Assembly (NCBI GenBank): GCA_031370485.1
Contig: JANMQK010000229.1
Location: forward strand, 1 to 14,332
Origin: JANMQK01 sp031370485
GTDB lineage: Bacteria > Acidobacteriota > Polarisedimenticolia > Gp22-AA2
DNA: 14,332 nucleotides
Reading direction: 5' to 3'
Part shown: positions 1 through 6,312 of the stretch, one piece after another
Layout of the letters: each line of letters starts with the position of its first letter
Numbering within the stretch: position 1 is the stretch's first letter
The notes under the pieces: model-generated
What the model saw: the letters and a program-made list of their open reading frames with translations, nothing else
What the model was told of the DNA's origin: nothing
The model's database searches: none
Program-made: the position numbers and the translations under genes

Positions 1-545
1 GCGGCGGCCTGTCCCGGCGCCGCGGGGGCTCCGGAGGCCACGGCGTCCTTGCCTTCTTTCGCCTTTTTCGCAGCCTCCACCGCGGCGACGAACTCGGACT
101 CGCGGGCCAGGACGAAGTTCACCACGTTGCGGCCGTCGTCCCCCACGAGAGCGAACTGGAGCTCCGGGATCTCCTGCTTCGACCCGATGATCTGTTCCTG
201 ATTCGCGATCTCCGCCTTGCGGGAGTCGATGATCTGGTAGGCCACCGACACCACCATGTAGCCCTTCTGCTTGGGCACCACCCGCCATTTCCGGGCCACG
301 GTGATGTCCAGCGAGGCGATGATGTAGTCCCCCTTCTTGCTGGTCCGGAGCGGCCCGACCGTCTTCTTGATGTCGGTCGCCTCGAAATAGATGGGCACGC
401 CGCTCAACGGCTTGCCGCGGTTGTCGACGACGTTCCCGCGCACGCGCGTGATCCCTTCAGCGTGCGCGAGTCGCCCGGGGGCGGCCACAACCGCCACGGA
501 CATCACTGCGGCCAGCGCCAGTATCGTCTTCGATGATCTCGTCAT
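1..545 (-). CDS. Exported protein with carboxypeptidase-regulatory-like domain (3' end missing)
   Basis: This frame is open from the ATG at 545 to the left edge (181 codons visible, no stop), so the C-terminus lies outside the window. Residues 1-29 form a Sec-type signal peptide (MTRSSK, then an Ala/Val-rich core, then a likely cut near AHA-EG). Residues 34-75 (GNVVDNRGKPLSGVPIYFEA, then TSKKGDYII) look like the small beta-sandwich of the carboxypeptidase regulatory-like family, common in exported and cell-surface proteins. The segment from about 105 to 135 is Gln/Glu-rich, and 155-181 turns into an Ala/Lys/Gly linker. An AGGAGG ribosome site sits five bases before the ATG. It lies 56 bases after the membrane cytochrome gene on the same strand, with a promoter of its own in between. 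Precise function is unknown; adhesion, scaffolding or a periplasmic accessory role are all possible. Confidence 0.72.
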   Translation of the reverse strand, partial: MTRSSKTILALAAVMSVAVVAAPGRLAHAEGITRVRGNVVDNRGKPLSGVPIYFEATDIKKTVGPLRTSKKGDYIIASLDITVARKWRVVPKQKGYMVVSVAYQIIDSRKAEIANQEQIIGSKQEIPELQFALVGDDGRNVVNFVLARESEFVAAVEAAKKAKEGKDAVASGAPAAPGQAA

Positions 546-550
546 CCCCA

Positions 551-556
551 CCTCCT
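551..556 (-). promoter_or_regulatory. Consensus ribosome binding site AGGAGG
   Basis: A perfect AGGAGG on the minus strand is separated by TGGGG from the ATG at 545. It fixes the start of the exported protein that runs off the left edge, and is one of the strongest ribosome sites in the window. Confidence 0.8.
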
Positions 557-600
557 GCCCGATTCAGCCAGCGGCTCCCTCGACTTCCATCGGGAGTTTC

Positions 601-628
601 ATTATACCTTGGTGTCCGACCCAATCAA
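601..628 (-). promoter_or_regulatory. Putative sigma-70 promoter for the leftmost gene
   Basis: Reading the minus strand, TTGATT (628-623) is followed by 16 bases and a perfect TATAAT (606-601). The -10 box overlaps the TAA stop of the upstream membrane cytochrome gene. The predicted transcript would start near 594 and carry a leader of about 50 bases with the AGGAGG site. TATAAT is rare by chance in DNA this GC-rich. The -35 box matches consensus at only four of six positions, so read-through from the upstream operon may also contribute. Confidence 0.45.
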
Positions 629-1105
629 GGCAGGGCCGGTGCCGGCGGGAGCCGTGCCTCCATTTTTCCGGCCCGGCACCCGGCCGCGATTGCGCGCCGC
701 CAGCAGGTGGCCGGCGAGACAGAGCGCGAACACCGCCCCGGTAGCGACATGCGCCACGACCAGGGCCCGGTGCGTGACCTCGCCGGTCACCACCTGGAGC
801 AGGTATCCCGAAGCGACCATCGGTGCCGCCAGCAGAATGGTCGCGATCCCCGACCCGCGGCCGGCGACCGGTCGCCGTTCGAGGAAGCGGCCAAGGATGT
901 GCTCGCGCCCGATGAGACCGATGGCGAACACCACCACCGGCCCGGCCAGCACGTGCAGGTCCAATGCGTAGGGCTGCAGGGGGTGATGGATCACGGAGAA
1001 GGGGTCGGCGCTCGTCATGAAATATTTCATGACGAGGAAGGCCACGCCGGTCAGAGTGGCCACAAACGTCGATACGTGCAGAAGGATCTTCTCGAAGCTG
1101 CTCAC
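602..1105 (-). CDS. Four-helix membrane cytochrome b-like protein (b561/DUF4405 type)
   Basis: A 167-residue integral membrane protein beginning at a GTG that shares GTGA with the stop of the FMN-binding gene, so translation is probably coupled. Hydrophobic helices lie at about 7-28, 46-66, 87-107 and 115-137. Histidines fall inside or at the edges of helices (H10, H51, H119, H133), with further ones at H40, H41, H69 and H112, as expected of a heme-binding four-helix bundle. The positive-inside rule (REH...RFLERR in loop 2-3, ARNRGR at the C-terminus) puts both ends in the cytoplasm and loop 1-2 in the periplasm. Small membrane cytochromes of this kind pass electrons from quinol to periplasmic acceptors. 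Inference: it is the electron donor for the adjacent flavinylated protein. The family label rests on topology and histidines only; heme binding is unproven. Confidence 0.7.
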   Translation of the reverse strand: MSSFEKILLHVSTFVATLTGVAFLVMKYFMTSADPFSVIHHPLQPYALDLHVLAGPVVVFAIGLIGREHILGRFLERRPVAGRGSGIATILLAAPMVASGYLLQVVTGEVTHRALVVAHVATGAVFALCLAGHLLAARNRGRVPGRKNGGTAPAGTGPALIGSDTKV

Positions 1106-1683
1106 GGCCTGCCCTTGTCCGGGGTCGCACCGCCCGTTCCCTGTCCTGCCGGCGCGACGTACAGCCGGTGCAGCGCCAGGACGCGACGCGCCGCCCCGGT
1201 CACGGCCCGCGCCGACAGCGTGGCGCCCGTGACGGAGCGGATCGGGCCCCCGGGCGCGAGTTCCCCGGGGCGCGTCCGGCCCGGGAACTGTTCGAGCCAG
1301 CGCTTCGGGGGAAGGTAGTCCTCGGGCTCTTCGAAGGACACTATGTCGATCCGCTCGATCTTCCCTTCCCCTGACAGGAGAATCAGGACTGTCTCGGGGA
1401 GCGTGCGCACCAGGTGCGTGTCGAAATAGGCATACCCGCTCACCTGTCCCTCCAGCGTGCCCACGTAATACGGCACGACCCGCACTTCCACGGGCGCGCC
1501 CGCCACCTCGGAGGCGCGGCGCGCCTGTTCGTCGTCGAGGTAGAGCGTACGCCGCTCGACTTTCGAGGGGGGCGGGAAGGCCGCAGCGATCGCCTGCTGC
1601 TGCGTCATGAAAACACGGGCGGCCGCCGGCCCCGTGGGCAGCGCCAGAAGCGCGGCGATTCCAAGGACGGCGCCCGGGCGCAT
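1102..1683 (-). CDS. Exported FMN-binding domain protein, probable ApbE substrate
   Basis: A 193-residue protein with a signal peptide (residues 1-22, MRPGAVLGIAALLAL... cut near AAA). The C-terminal part carries the FMN-binding domain signature of the NqrC/RnfG family, TGATLSARAV at 152-161, in which the final Thr of TGAT (T155) is the expected site of covalent FMN attachment through a phosphoester bond. The known recognition motif for ApbE usually has Asp three residues before the first Thr; here that position is Arg149, which is unusual. The protein lacks the membrane anchor of NqrC/RnfG and so should be a soluble periplasmic carrier. Its ATG overlaps the porin TGA by one base, and its own TGA overlaps the cytochrome GTG, placing it between porin and cytochrome. 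An apbE gene in the same operon strongly supports flavinylation. Confidence 0.82.
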   Translation of the reverse strand: MRPGAVLGIAALLALPTGPAAARVFMTQQQAIAAAFPPPSKVERRTLYLDDEQARRASEVAGAPVEVRVVPYYVGTLEGQVSGYAYFDTHLVRTLPETVLILLSGEGKIERIDIVSFEEPEDYLPPKRWLEQFPGRTRPGELAPGGPIRSVTGATLSARAVTGAARRVLALHRLYVAPAGQGTGGATPDKGRP

Positions 1684-3137
1684 CAGAAAAGATACCCGAG
1701 GGCAAAATTGACCTGGTCGACCCCGGTGCCGGCGCGGTTCTGAAAATCCTGGATGTCGCCCTTGAGGACGACGTTCGGGATCGGCCGGTAGGTGATGCCG
1801 TAGGTCCGGACGAGGCGGTCATTGGCCCCGTCCGCGGTGAATCCCGGTGCGACCCGATCCTGGGTGTTCAGGGACTCGTACCGGAAGAAGGGGCTGAGCA
1901 TCTGATCGCTCTTCTTCAGCAGGGTGAGCGCGTTCCAGGCAATCTCCCCGTACCAGCCCACTTGCCGCGAGCCTATCGTCTCCGCCTTCGCCAGGCTGAC
2001 CGTCTCCGCGTCGGTCAGCGTTCCCCGGGCGTACAACCCGCGCGCCTGCAGCCCCCGCCAATTCCATTCGGCGTGCCCCTCCCACAGGGTGTATCGCGCC
2101 TTCCCAAGCGAGGGATCTCCCTGCCCCACCCCCCCGGTGAAACCGGAGACCCCGAGGAGCAGGCCGTGGACTGGCGTGAAGTCCAGCCGGGCCGCCGCCG
2201 CAAGGCTCTCCGCGACGGCTTCGGCGCCCTCCTGCCGCCCCCCGCGGATCCCCCGATTCGCTGTGAAGCCCGCGGCGTCGAGACTGGTCATGAGATAGAC
2301 CTTCCAGGCGACGGGGCCGGCGCTGCCGTACACGCCGGCGCCGTTCTCCCGCCAGGTTGTCGGGATGATCAACTGCTCGACCTCGGGTCGGCGGGCGCCG
2401 TTGAATATCGGAGGCTCGTGGAGCTCGTTGAGGAACCCGGCCGGCACCAGCAGCAACCCCGCGCGAGCTCCGAATGCGCGTCTGGATTTGAAGTCGAGGT
2501 AGGCGAACTCCACGGCGACCTCGCCCGGCTCGCCGTCCCCCGCGACGGCATGCTCGAACTCGATCTCGGAATTGAAGAGGATCCGGTCGTTGAACTTGTA
2601 CCCGAAATAGAGGACCGCGCGCTCCAGGTCCGCCACGCTCTTGAGCCCGCTGGGGGTGCCGTCGTCGGCCCGACTGTCGAAATCCTGGTAGAGCATCTCG
2701 CCGTACCCGCCGATCGACACACCACGCTTCGACGCGTAGACCTTCGAGGCCGCCGGCCCGAAGCCCTGGACCGAGGCCTGCGCCTCCGGCTGCGCCGCGG
2801 CGCCGATGCGGAGCCTTTCGATCTCCTCGGTCAGGGCCTCCACCTTCTTCTCGAGATCGGCGAGCCCCTGCGCGGGAGGGGGCGCGACGGCCCCGTCCCG
2901 GGCTCCGCGGAGCGCCTCGATCCGGGCCTGGAGCTCGGCGATCCTGGCCTCGAGGTCCGCGAGGCGGCGCTCGAGGGAATCCTGATCCCCCTTTTCGCCG
3001 GAAGGCGCCGGCGCTGCCGCCGCGGCCGCCGGCGGCCCCGGGATGAATCCCGCCCCGAACAGAACCGCCAGCAGGACCGTAAGAACCGTCCACCGGCGGG
3101 CGCGCAACCCGATGCAGCCAATACGTGCGTCGCTCAT
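1683..3137 (-). CDS. Outer-membrane porin with N-terminal coiled coil (OprO/OprP-like)
   Basis: A 484-residue protein with a signal peptide (residues 1-40, hydrophobic core TVLTVLLAVLFGAG). Two heptad segments at 52-79 (LERRLADLEARIAELQARIE) and 91-111 predict a coiled coil, which in this porin class can form a trimeric periplasmic stalk. From about 137 the sequence shows alternating polar/aromatic beta strands (GVSIGGYGEMLYQDF, ILFNSEIEFEH, YLDFKS) ending in GYLF, with the terminal Phe typical of outer-membrane barrels. This resembles the phosphate-selective porin O/P superfamily, but substrate cannot be deduced; the name should not be read as phosphate specificity. The start codon overlaps the apbE stop as ATGA, and the stop overlaps the FMN-binding gene, so it is embedded in the flavin operon. 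Inference: it admits an electron acceptor or metal chelate, or exports a product. Confidence 0.8.
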   Translation of the reverse strand: MSDARIGCIGLRARRWTVLTVLLAVLFGAGFIPGPPAAAAAAPAPSGEKGDQDSLERRLADLEARIAELQARIEALRGARDGAVAPPPAQGLADLEKKVEALTEEIERLRIGAAAQPEAQASVQGFGPAASKVYASKRGVSIGGYGEMLYQDFDSRADDGTPSGLKSVADLERAVLYFGYKFNDRILFNSEIEFEHAVAGDGEPGEVAVEFAYLDFKSRRAFGARAGLLLVPAGFLNELHEPPIFNGARRPEVEQLIIPTTWRENGAGVYGSAGPVAWKVYLMTSLDAAGFTANRGIRGGRQEGAEAVAESLAAAARLDFTPVHGLLLGVSGFTGGVGQGDPSLGKARYTLWEGHAEWNWRGLQARGLYARGTLTDAETVSLAKAETIGSRQVGWYGEIAWNALTLLKKSDQMLSPFFRYESLNTQDRVAPGFTADGANDRLVRTYGITYRPIPNVVLKGDIQDFQNRAGTGVDQVNFALGYLF

Positions 3138-4318
3138 CGACCTGGACCCTCCCCTGATCTGGTTAGCGCGCCAGGTGGTTCCTCGCCCGGAGATTCTCCC
3201 GTCGCGTCCGGAACCGCTACGTTAGCCGCGAGCCGCGCGAACGCCGAACTGCCGCGGACCCGTGGCGCCCCACCTTCATCCACCCAGGCAAACTGGACGG
3301 ACACGCCGCGCGTCTCTGCCCAAGGCACTCCCGCATCGGGACCCATGACGAACAAAGCCGTGGACAGGGCGTCCGCTGTCGTGCCGTCCCCAGCGACCAC
3401 GCTGACCGTTCCCGAAAACCGCGCCGGCGATCGCGTCGCGGGGTCGAGGATGTGACCCAGGCTGCCGCCGGGGCTCTGCACCGCGCGCTCCCCGTTCCCC
3501 GAGCCGGCCAGGGAGGCGTCTTTCAGGAGGACGGCCGCCCTGGGAGTCTCGCGATCCTCCGGAGAGGCGATGCCCAGGGCCCACCCGGAAGTCCCGGGCG
3601 GAGCACCGACCGCCATCGCCTGGCCGCCAAAGTCGAGCAACGCCGCGCGCACTCCCTGTTCGTGCAGGATTCTCGCGGCGGCGTCCAGGGCGATCCCCTT
3701 GCCGATCCCTCCCAGGTCGATGCCGACGCCGGGCGAGTCGAAGAAGACCGACAGGTGAAGCGGATCGAGACGGACGTGTTGCCAGCCGACCGGCCCATCT
3801 GGGGGGGACCCTCCCTCCCGCGCCGGCGTCGGATCGTCCGGTAGCCGGCCGTCCGCGCTCCTCAGCCCCAGCCGGCTGACCAGGGGCTCGACGGTCGGGT
3901 CGAAAGCGCCTCCCGTCTCCTCCGCCAGGCGCAGGGAGGCGGCGACCGCCGCGAAGAGATCCACCGAGCAGCGGAAAGGTCGCGCCGCGGCCGTCCGGTT
4001 CAACGCCATGATCTCGCTGCTCGGCCGCCAGTTGCTCATCACCTGTTCGAGCCGTTCCACCTCGGCGAAGGCGGCCTCGAACACCTCTGGCCGGGCCCGC
4101 GCCGGGATCTCGATCGAAAGCCGCGTCCCCATGAGGAACCGCGCCCGCGAAGCGACCGCGCCGTCCCCCTCCGCTCCCGCCGGCCCGGTGTCCCGCACCC
4201 CGTCCGTCGCCGCGGCCATGCCTGCGATCAGCGCCAGGCATCCGCCGGCGAGCGCCCGGCTCCACCGCGCCGGCCAGGCGACGCTCCCCCTCGCGTTCAC
4301 GCTGCGGCCCTGCCCCAT
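3134..4318 (-). CDS. apbE: ApbE-type FAD:protein FMN transferase
   Basis: A 394-residue exported enzyme that moves FMN from FAD onto a Thr/Ser of target proteins, with Mg2+. After an N-terminal export segment (about 15-37) the ApbE fold begins at MGTRLSIEI (63-71). Diagnostic motifs are FDPTV (139-143), DLGGIGKGIALD (201-212), the GG turn in LLDFGGQAMAVG (227-238), GHILDPAT (288-295) and the metal-site segment TTADALSTALFVMG (313-326). After DPAT the usual Gly is Arg (TRSP), a small departure. An LAGGC near residue 27 is a poor lipobox, so a soluble periplasmic form is more likely than a lipoprotein. The ATG at 4318 follows GAGAGGAGCG, whose spacing is short; a GTG seven codons in is an alternative. 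It is first in a four-gene coupled operon and the FMN-binding protein two genes downstream is its obvious substrate. Regulation: promoter and Fur-like site just upstream. Confidence 0.93.
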   Translation of the reverse strand: MGQGRSVNARGSVAWPARWSRALAGGCLALIAGMAAATDGVRDTGPAGAEGDGAVASRARFLMGTRLSIEIPARARPEVFEAAFAEVERLEQVMSNWRPSSEIMALNRTAAARPFRCSVDLFAAVAASLRLAEETGGAFDPTVEPLVSRLGLRSADGRLPDDPTPAREGGSPPDGPVGWQHVRLDPLHLSVFFDSPGVGIDLGGIGKGIALDAAARILHEQGVRAALLDFGGQAMAVGAPPGTSGWALGIASPEDRETPRAAVLLKDASLAGSGNGERAVQSPGGSLGHILDPATRSPARFSGTVSVVAGDGTTADALSTALFVMGPDAGVPWAETRGVSVQFAWVDEGGAPRVRGSSAFARLAANVAVPDATGESPGEEPPGALTRSGEGPGR

Positions 4319-4356
4319 CGCTCCTCTCCCGGACCCGGCCCCCGGACCTTACTGCT

Positions 4357-4375
4357 AATGCGACTCAATCTCAAT
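4357..4375 (-). promoter_or_regulatory. Fur-box-like operator
   Basis: The minus strand reads ATTGAGATTGAGTCGCATT. It agrees at 15 of 19 positions with the TGAGAAT-N-ATTCTCA (7-1-7) form of the ferric uptake regulator site (compared with AATGAGAATGATTCTCATT from memory), and its half sites are inverted repeats at 6 of 9 positions. It is an AT-rich island in GC-rich DNA and sits about 5-24 bases after the predicted transcription start of the apbE operon, where a bound repressor would block initiation. Another Fur-family regulator such as Zur or Mur cannot be excluded. Confidence 0.55.
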
Positions 4376-4386
4376 AAGGTGCGAAC

Positions 4387-4414
4387 TCTATACCGGGCTC
4401 TGATTCCATGTCAA
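4387..4414 (-). promoter_or_regulatory. Sigma-70 promoter of the apbE operon
   Basis: On the minus strand a perfect TTGACA (4414-4409) is followed by a 16-base spacer and TATAGA (4392-4387). The predicted start is near 4380, giving a leader of about 60 bases to the apbE ATG. It lies in the only intergenic gap between sppA and apbE, so the operon is separately transcribed from sppA. Confidence 0.65.
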
Positions 4415-4453
4415 GAGCGATTCGGATAGGGCGCGGGGGACGGAATGGACGCA

Positions 4454-4469
4454 GGCGCCCCGAGGCGCC
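4454..4469 (-). terminator. Hairpin just after sppA, possible terminator
   Basis: GGCGCC, a four-base loop and GGCGCC form a six-pair GC stem ten bases after the sppA stop codon and 40 bases before the apbE -35 box. Position fits a terminator that insulates the Fur-regulated promoter from sppA transcription, but no T-run follows, so it would be non-canonical or Rho-assisted. Confidence 0.35.
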
Positions 4470-4478
4470 CGCCGGGGG

Positions 4479-6221
4479 TCAGCGGATATCGAGGCGGTAC
4501 GGCATCAGGGCCAGCGCCCTCTCGCGGACCAGGCGGTCGAGGAGCCGTGATTCGCGCCCCGCGTCGAACCCGCCGGCGCCCTGGACCAGATCACCCTGCA
4601 GATCGGAGAGGCTCTCGAAGAATCCTCTGGGACGGGGGAAAACCTCCACCCCGACCGTTGCGTTTTCCGGTATCTTGGCCAGGTCACGGGCAACGGCGAT
4701 GGCCGTGGAGAGGCCTCCCGATTCATCCACCAGCCCCTTGTCGAGGGCCAGCGCGCCGGTCCACACCCTCCCCTGTCCCAGCCTGTCGATCTCCGCCTCG
4801 GTCTTGCCCCGGCCCGCCGAGGTCCGCTCCAGGAACTGCTTGTAGACCGCCGCCATGCTGGCGCGCACGAGCGATCGCTGCTCGTCGGTGAAGCGGGCGT
4901 AGTCCGTGTAGATGTCGGCGTTGCGGCCGCGCTTCAGGATCTGCTTCGTCACCCCGACCCAGTCGTAGAACGGTTTCAGGTAGAACTTCCCCCCCACGAC
5001 ACCGATCGACCCGGTGAGCGTGAGCGGCTCCGCGACGATGGAGTCGGCCCCCGCCGCAATCCAGTACCCGCCCGACGCCGCCAAGTCGCCCATGGACACG
5101 ACGACCGGCTTTTCCGCGCGCAGCCGCTGCGTCTCGCGCCAGATCGCATCCGCGGCGGAGCCCGAGCCGCCCGGACTGTCTATCCGCAGGACGACCGCCT
5201 TGACCGAGCGGTCCTTCCTCGCCTCCGCGAGCGCGGAAACCAGCGTGTCCGACCCGATCATCCGCCCGAGGATCCCGCTTTCCTGGCTGTCGCCGCTGAC
5301 GATCGTCCCCGTGGCGAACACGACGGCGATGCGGACGCTTCCCTGCCGCCGCCGCGCCCGTGTGTCGCGCAGGTAGACCGCCTCGTCCAGCTCATGGGCC
5401 GGGCCGGGAATGTTGTCCTTCACGTCCTGGAGCACCTCGTCGTAGTAGCGCAGGTCATCCAGGAGGCCCGCCTGCTTCGCCTGCTCGGGCGAAATAATCC
5501 CGCGGTCGAAAAGATCGCGCAGCGTCTCTTCGTCCACCCCTCGGGATTCCGCGACGGCCGACACCACCTCCGCGTAAATCGCGTCGAGGATGGCGTCGAG
5601 CTGCTCCCTGGCGGGGTCGGACATCTCCTGGCGCGTGAGCGTCTCCGAAGCGCTCTTGAAGGCGCCCACGTGCTCCATGTCGGCCTCGATCCCCAGCTTC
5701 GCGAGCGTACCCTTGTAGAACTCCACCTGGGCCACGAGGCCCGGCACGGAGAACAGGCCCGCCGGCTGCAGATCGATCGTCCCGCAGGCGCTGGCCAGGT
5801 AGTACTCCTGAGTCGTCAGGACGTCGGCGTGGCAGGCGAGGACCTTTCCGCTGTCGACGAAATCGCTCATGACGTCTCGCAGCTCCTGGAGCCGCGCCCA
5901 GCCCAGGTCGGTGGGCCCGATTCGGGCCACGATCCCCGCGACCCGATCGTCGGACGCGGCCTGGACGAACAGATCGGTGACGTCCGCGAACGTCCTCGTT
6001 TCGCCCGAGAACAGCCGCCCGAAGACTGTCGGGCGTGCCTCTTCGGGTATTTCGCCGGAAAGATCGACCGTCAGGACGGCGCCGTGACGGATGGTGAAGG
6101 AGGATTGGAAAACGACGAGGACGACGCCGAGCCCGATGAGGGCCGCGAGGCCTGCCCCGAGAAGGAGCAACCCGAGTGTCCGTCGCAATGTCATGGGACC
6201 GTCTCGCGCCCGCCGGCGCAT
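4479..6221 (-). CDS. sppA: Signal peptide peptidase SppA, 67K (tandem-domain) type
   Basis: A 580-residue membrane-bound serine protease that degrades cleaved signal peptides; the size fits the two-domain form (E. coli SppA is 618). An N-terminal anchor spans about 14-38 (LGLLLLGAGLAALIGLGVVL). The N-terminal domain carries the general-base Lys in HVGAFKSASETL (K189); the C-terminal domain carries the nucleophile Ser in GDLAASGGYW (S383) followed by TLTGSIGVVGG. LRIDSPGGSGSAADAIW (345-361) is the classic ClpP/crotonase-like turn before the active site. Both catalytic residues are present, so it should be active. The ATG at 6221 is used here; a second ATG at 6194 would give a cleaner short N-terminus before the anchor and is a real alternative, as neither has a strong ribosome site. 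It is divergent from the thioesterase gene and not coupled to apbE downstream. Confidence 0.94.
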   Translation of the reverse strand: MRRRARDGPMTLRRTLGLLLLGAGLAALIGLGVVLVVFQSSFTIRHGAVLTVDLSGEIPEEARPTVFGRLFSGETRTFADVTDLFVQAASDDRVAGIVARIGPTDLGWARLQELRDVMSDFVDSGKVLACHADVLTTQEYYLASACGTIDLQPAGLFSVPGLVAQVEFYKGTLAKLGIEADMEHVGAFKSASETLTRQEMSDPAREQLDAILDAIYAEVVSAVAESRGVDEETLRDLFDRGIISPEQAKQAGLLDDLRYYDEVLQDVKDNIPGPAHELDEAVYLRDTRARRRQGSVRIAVVFATGTIVSGDSQESGILGRMIGSDTLVSALAEARKDRSVKAVVLRIDSPGGSGSAADAIWRETQRLRAEKPVVVSMGDLAASGGYWIAAGADSIVAEPLTLTGSIGVVGGKFYLKPFYDWVGVTKQILKRGRNADIYTDYARFTDEQRSLVRASMAAVYKQFLERTSAGRGKTEAEIDRLGQGRVWTGALALDKGLVDESGGLSTAIAVARDLAKIPENATVGVEVFPRPRGFFESLSDLQGDLVQGAGGFDAGRESRLLDRLVRERALALMPYRLDIR

Positions 6222-6278
6222 GCCACCCGGGGCCCTCTCCGCGGGGGGAGCGCCGTCTGTGCAATACTGCGCGGCGCC

Positions 6279-6288
6279 ATGACGTCAT
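6279..6288. promoter_or_regulatory. Palindrome ATGACGTCAT between divergent genes
   Basis: A perfect ten-base palindrome sits in the 91-base gap between the divergent sppA and thioesterase genes, next to a TAGAAT that could be a minus-strand -10 box (6292-6287). No convincing -35 box was found for either direction. It could be a dimeric regulator site, but a palindrome of this length is expected by chance fairly often. Confidence 0.2.
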
Positions 6289-6312
6289 TCTAGCAGAGAG
6301 GCCCGCCGCCCG

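Noticed and set aside
1198..1212. A second TGA-containing motif (AVTGAARR) in the FMN-binding protein as a second flavin site
   Set aside because: It lacks the acceptor Thr/Ser, and family members have a helix of similar sequence right after the true TGAT site.
1962..3455. Long open frame (497 codons) on the plus strand opposite the porin and apbE
   Set aside because: The product is Arg/Pro/Gly-rich with no recognisable domain, spans two well-supported genes on the other strand, and is typical of antisense frames in GC-rich DNA.
4235..4262. Lipoprotein signal (LAGGC) in ApbE
   Set aside because: Leu is not at the -3 position and the residues after Cys are hydrophobic, so this fits the core of an ordinary signal peptide better.
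5394..6293. Open frame of 299 codons opposite sppA
   Set aside because: SppA has both catalytic motifs on the other strand; this frame shows only charged, Arg/His/Gly-rich sequence and no fold.
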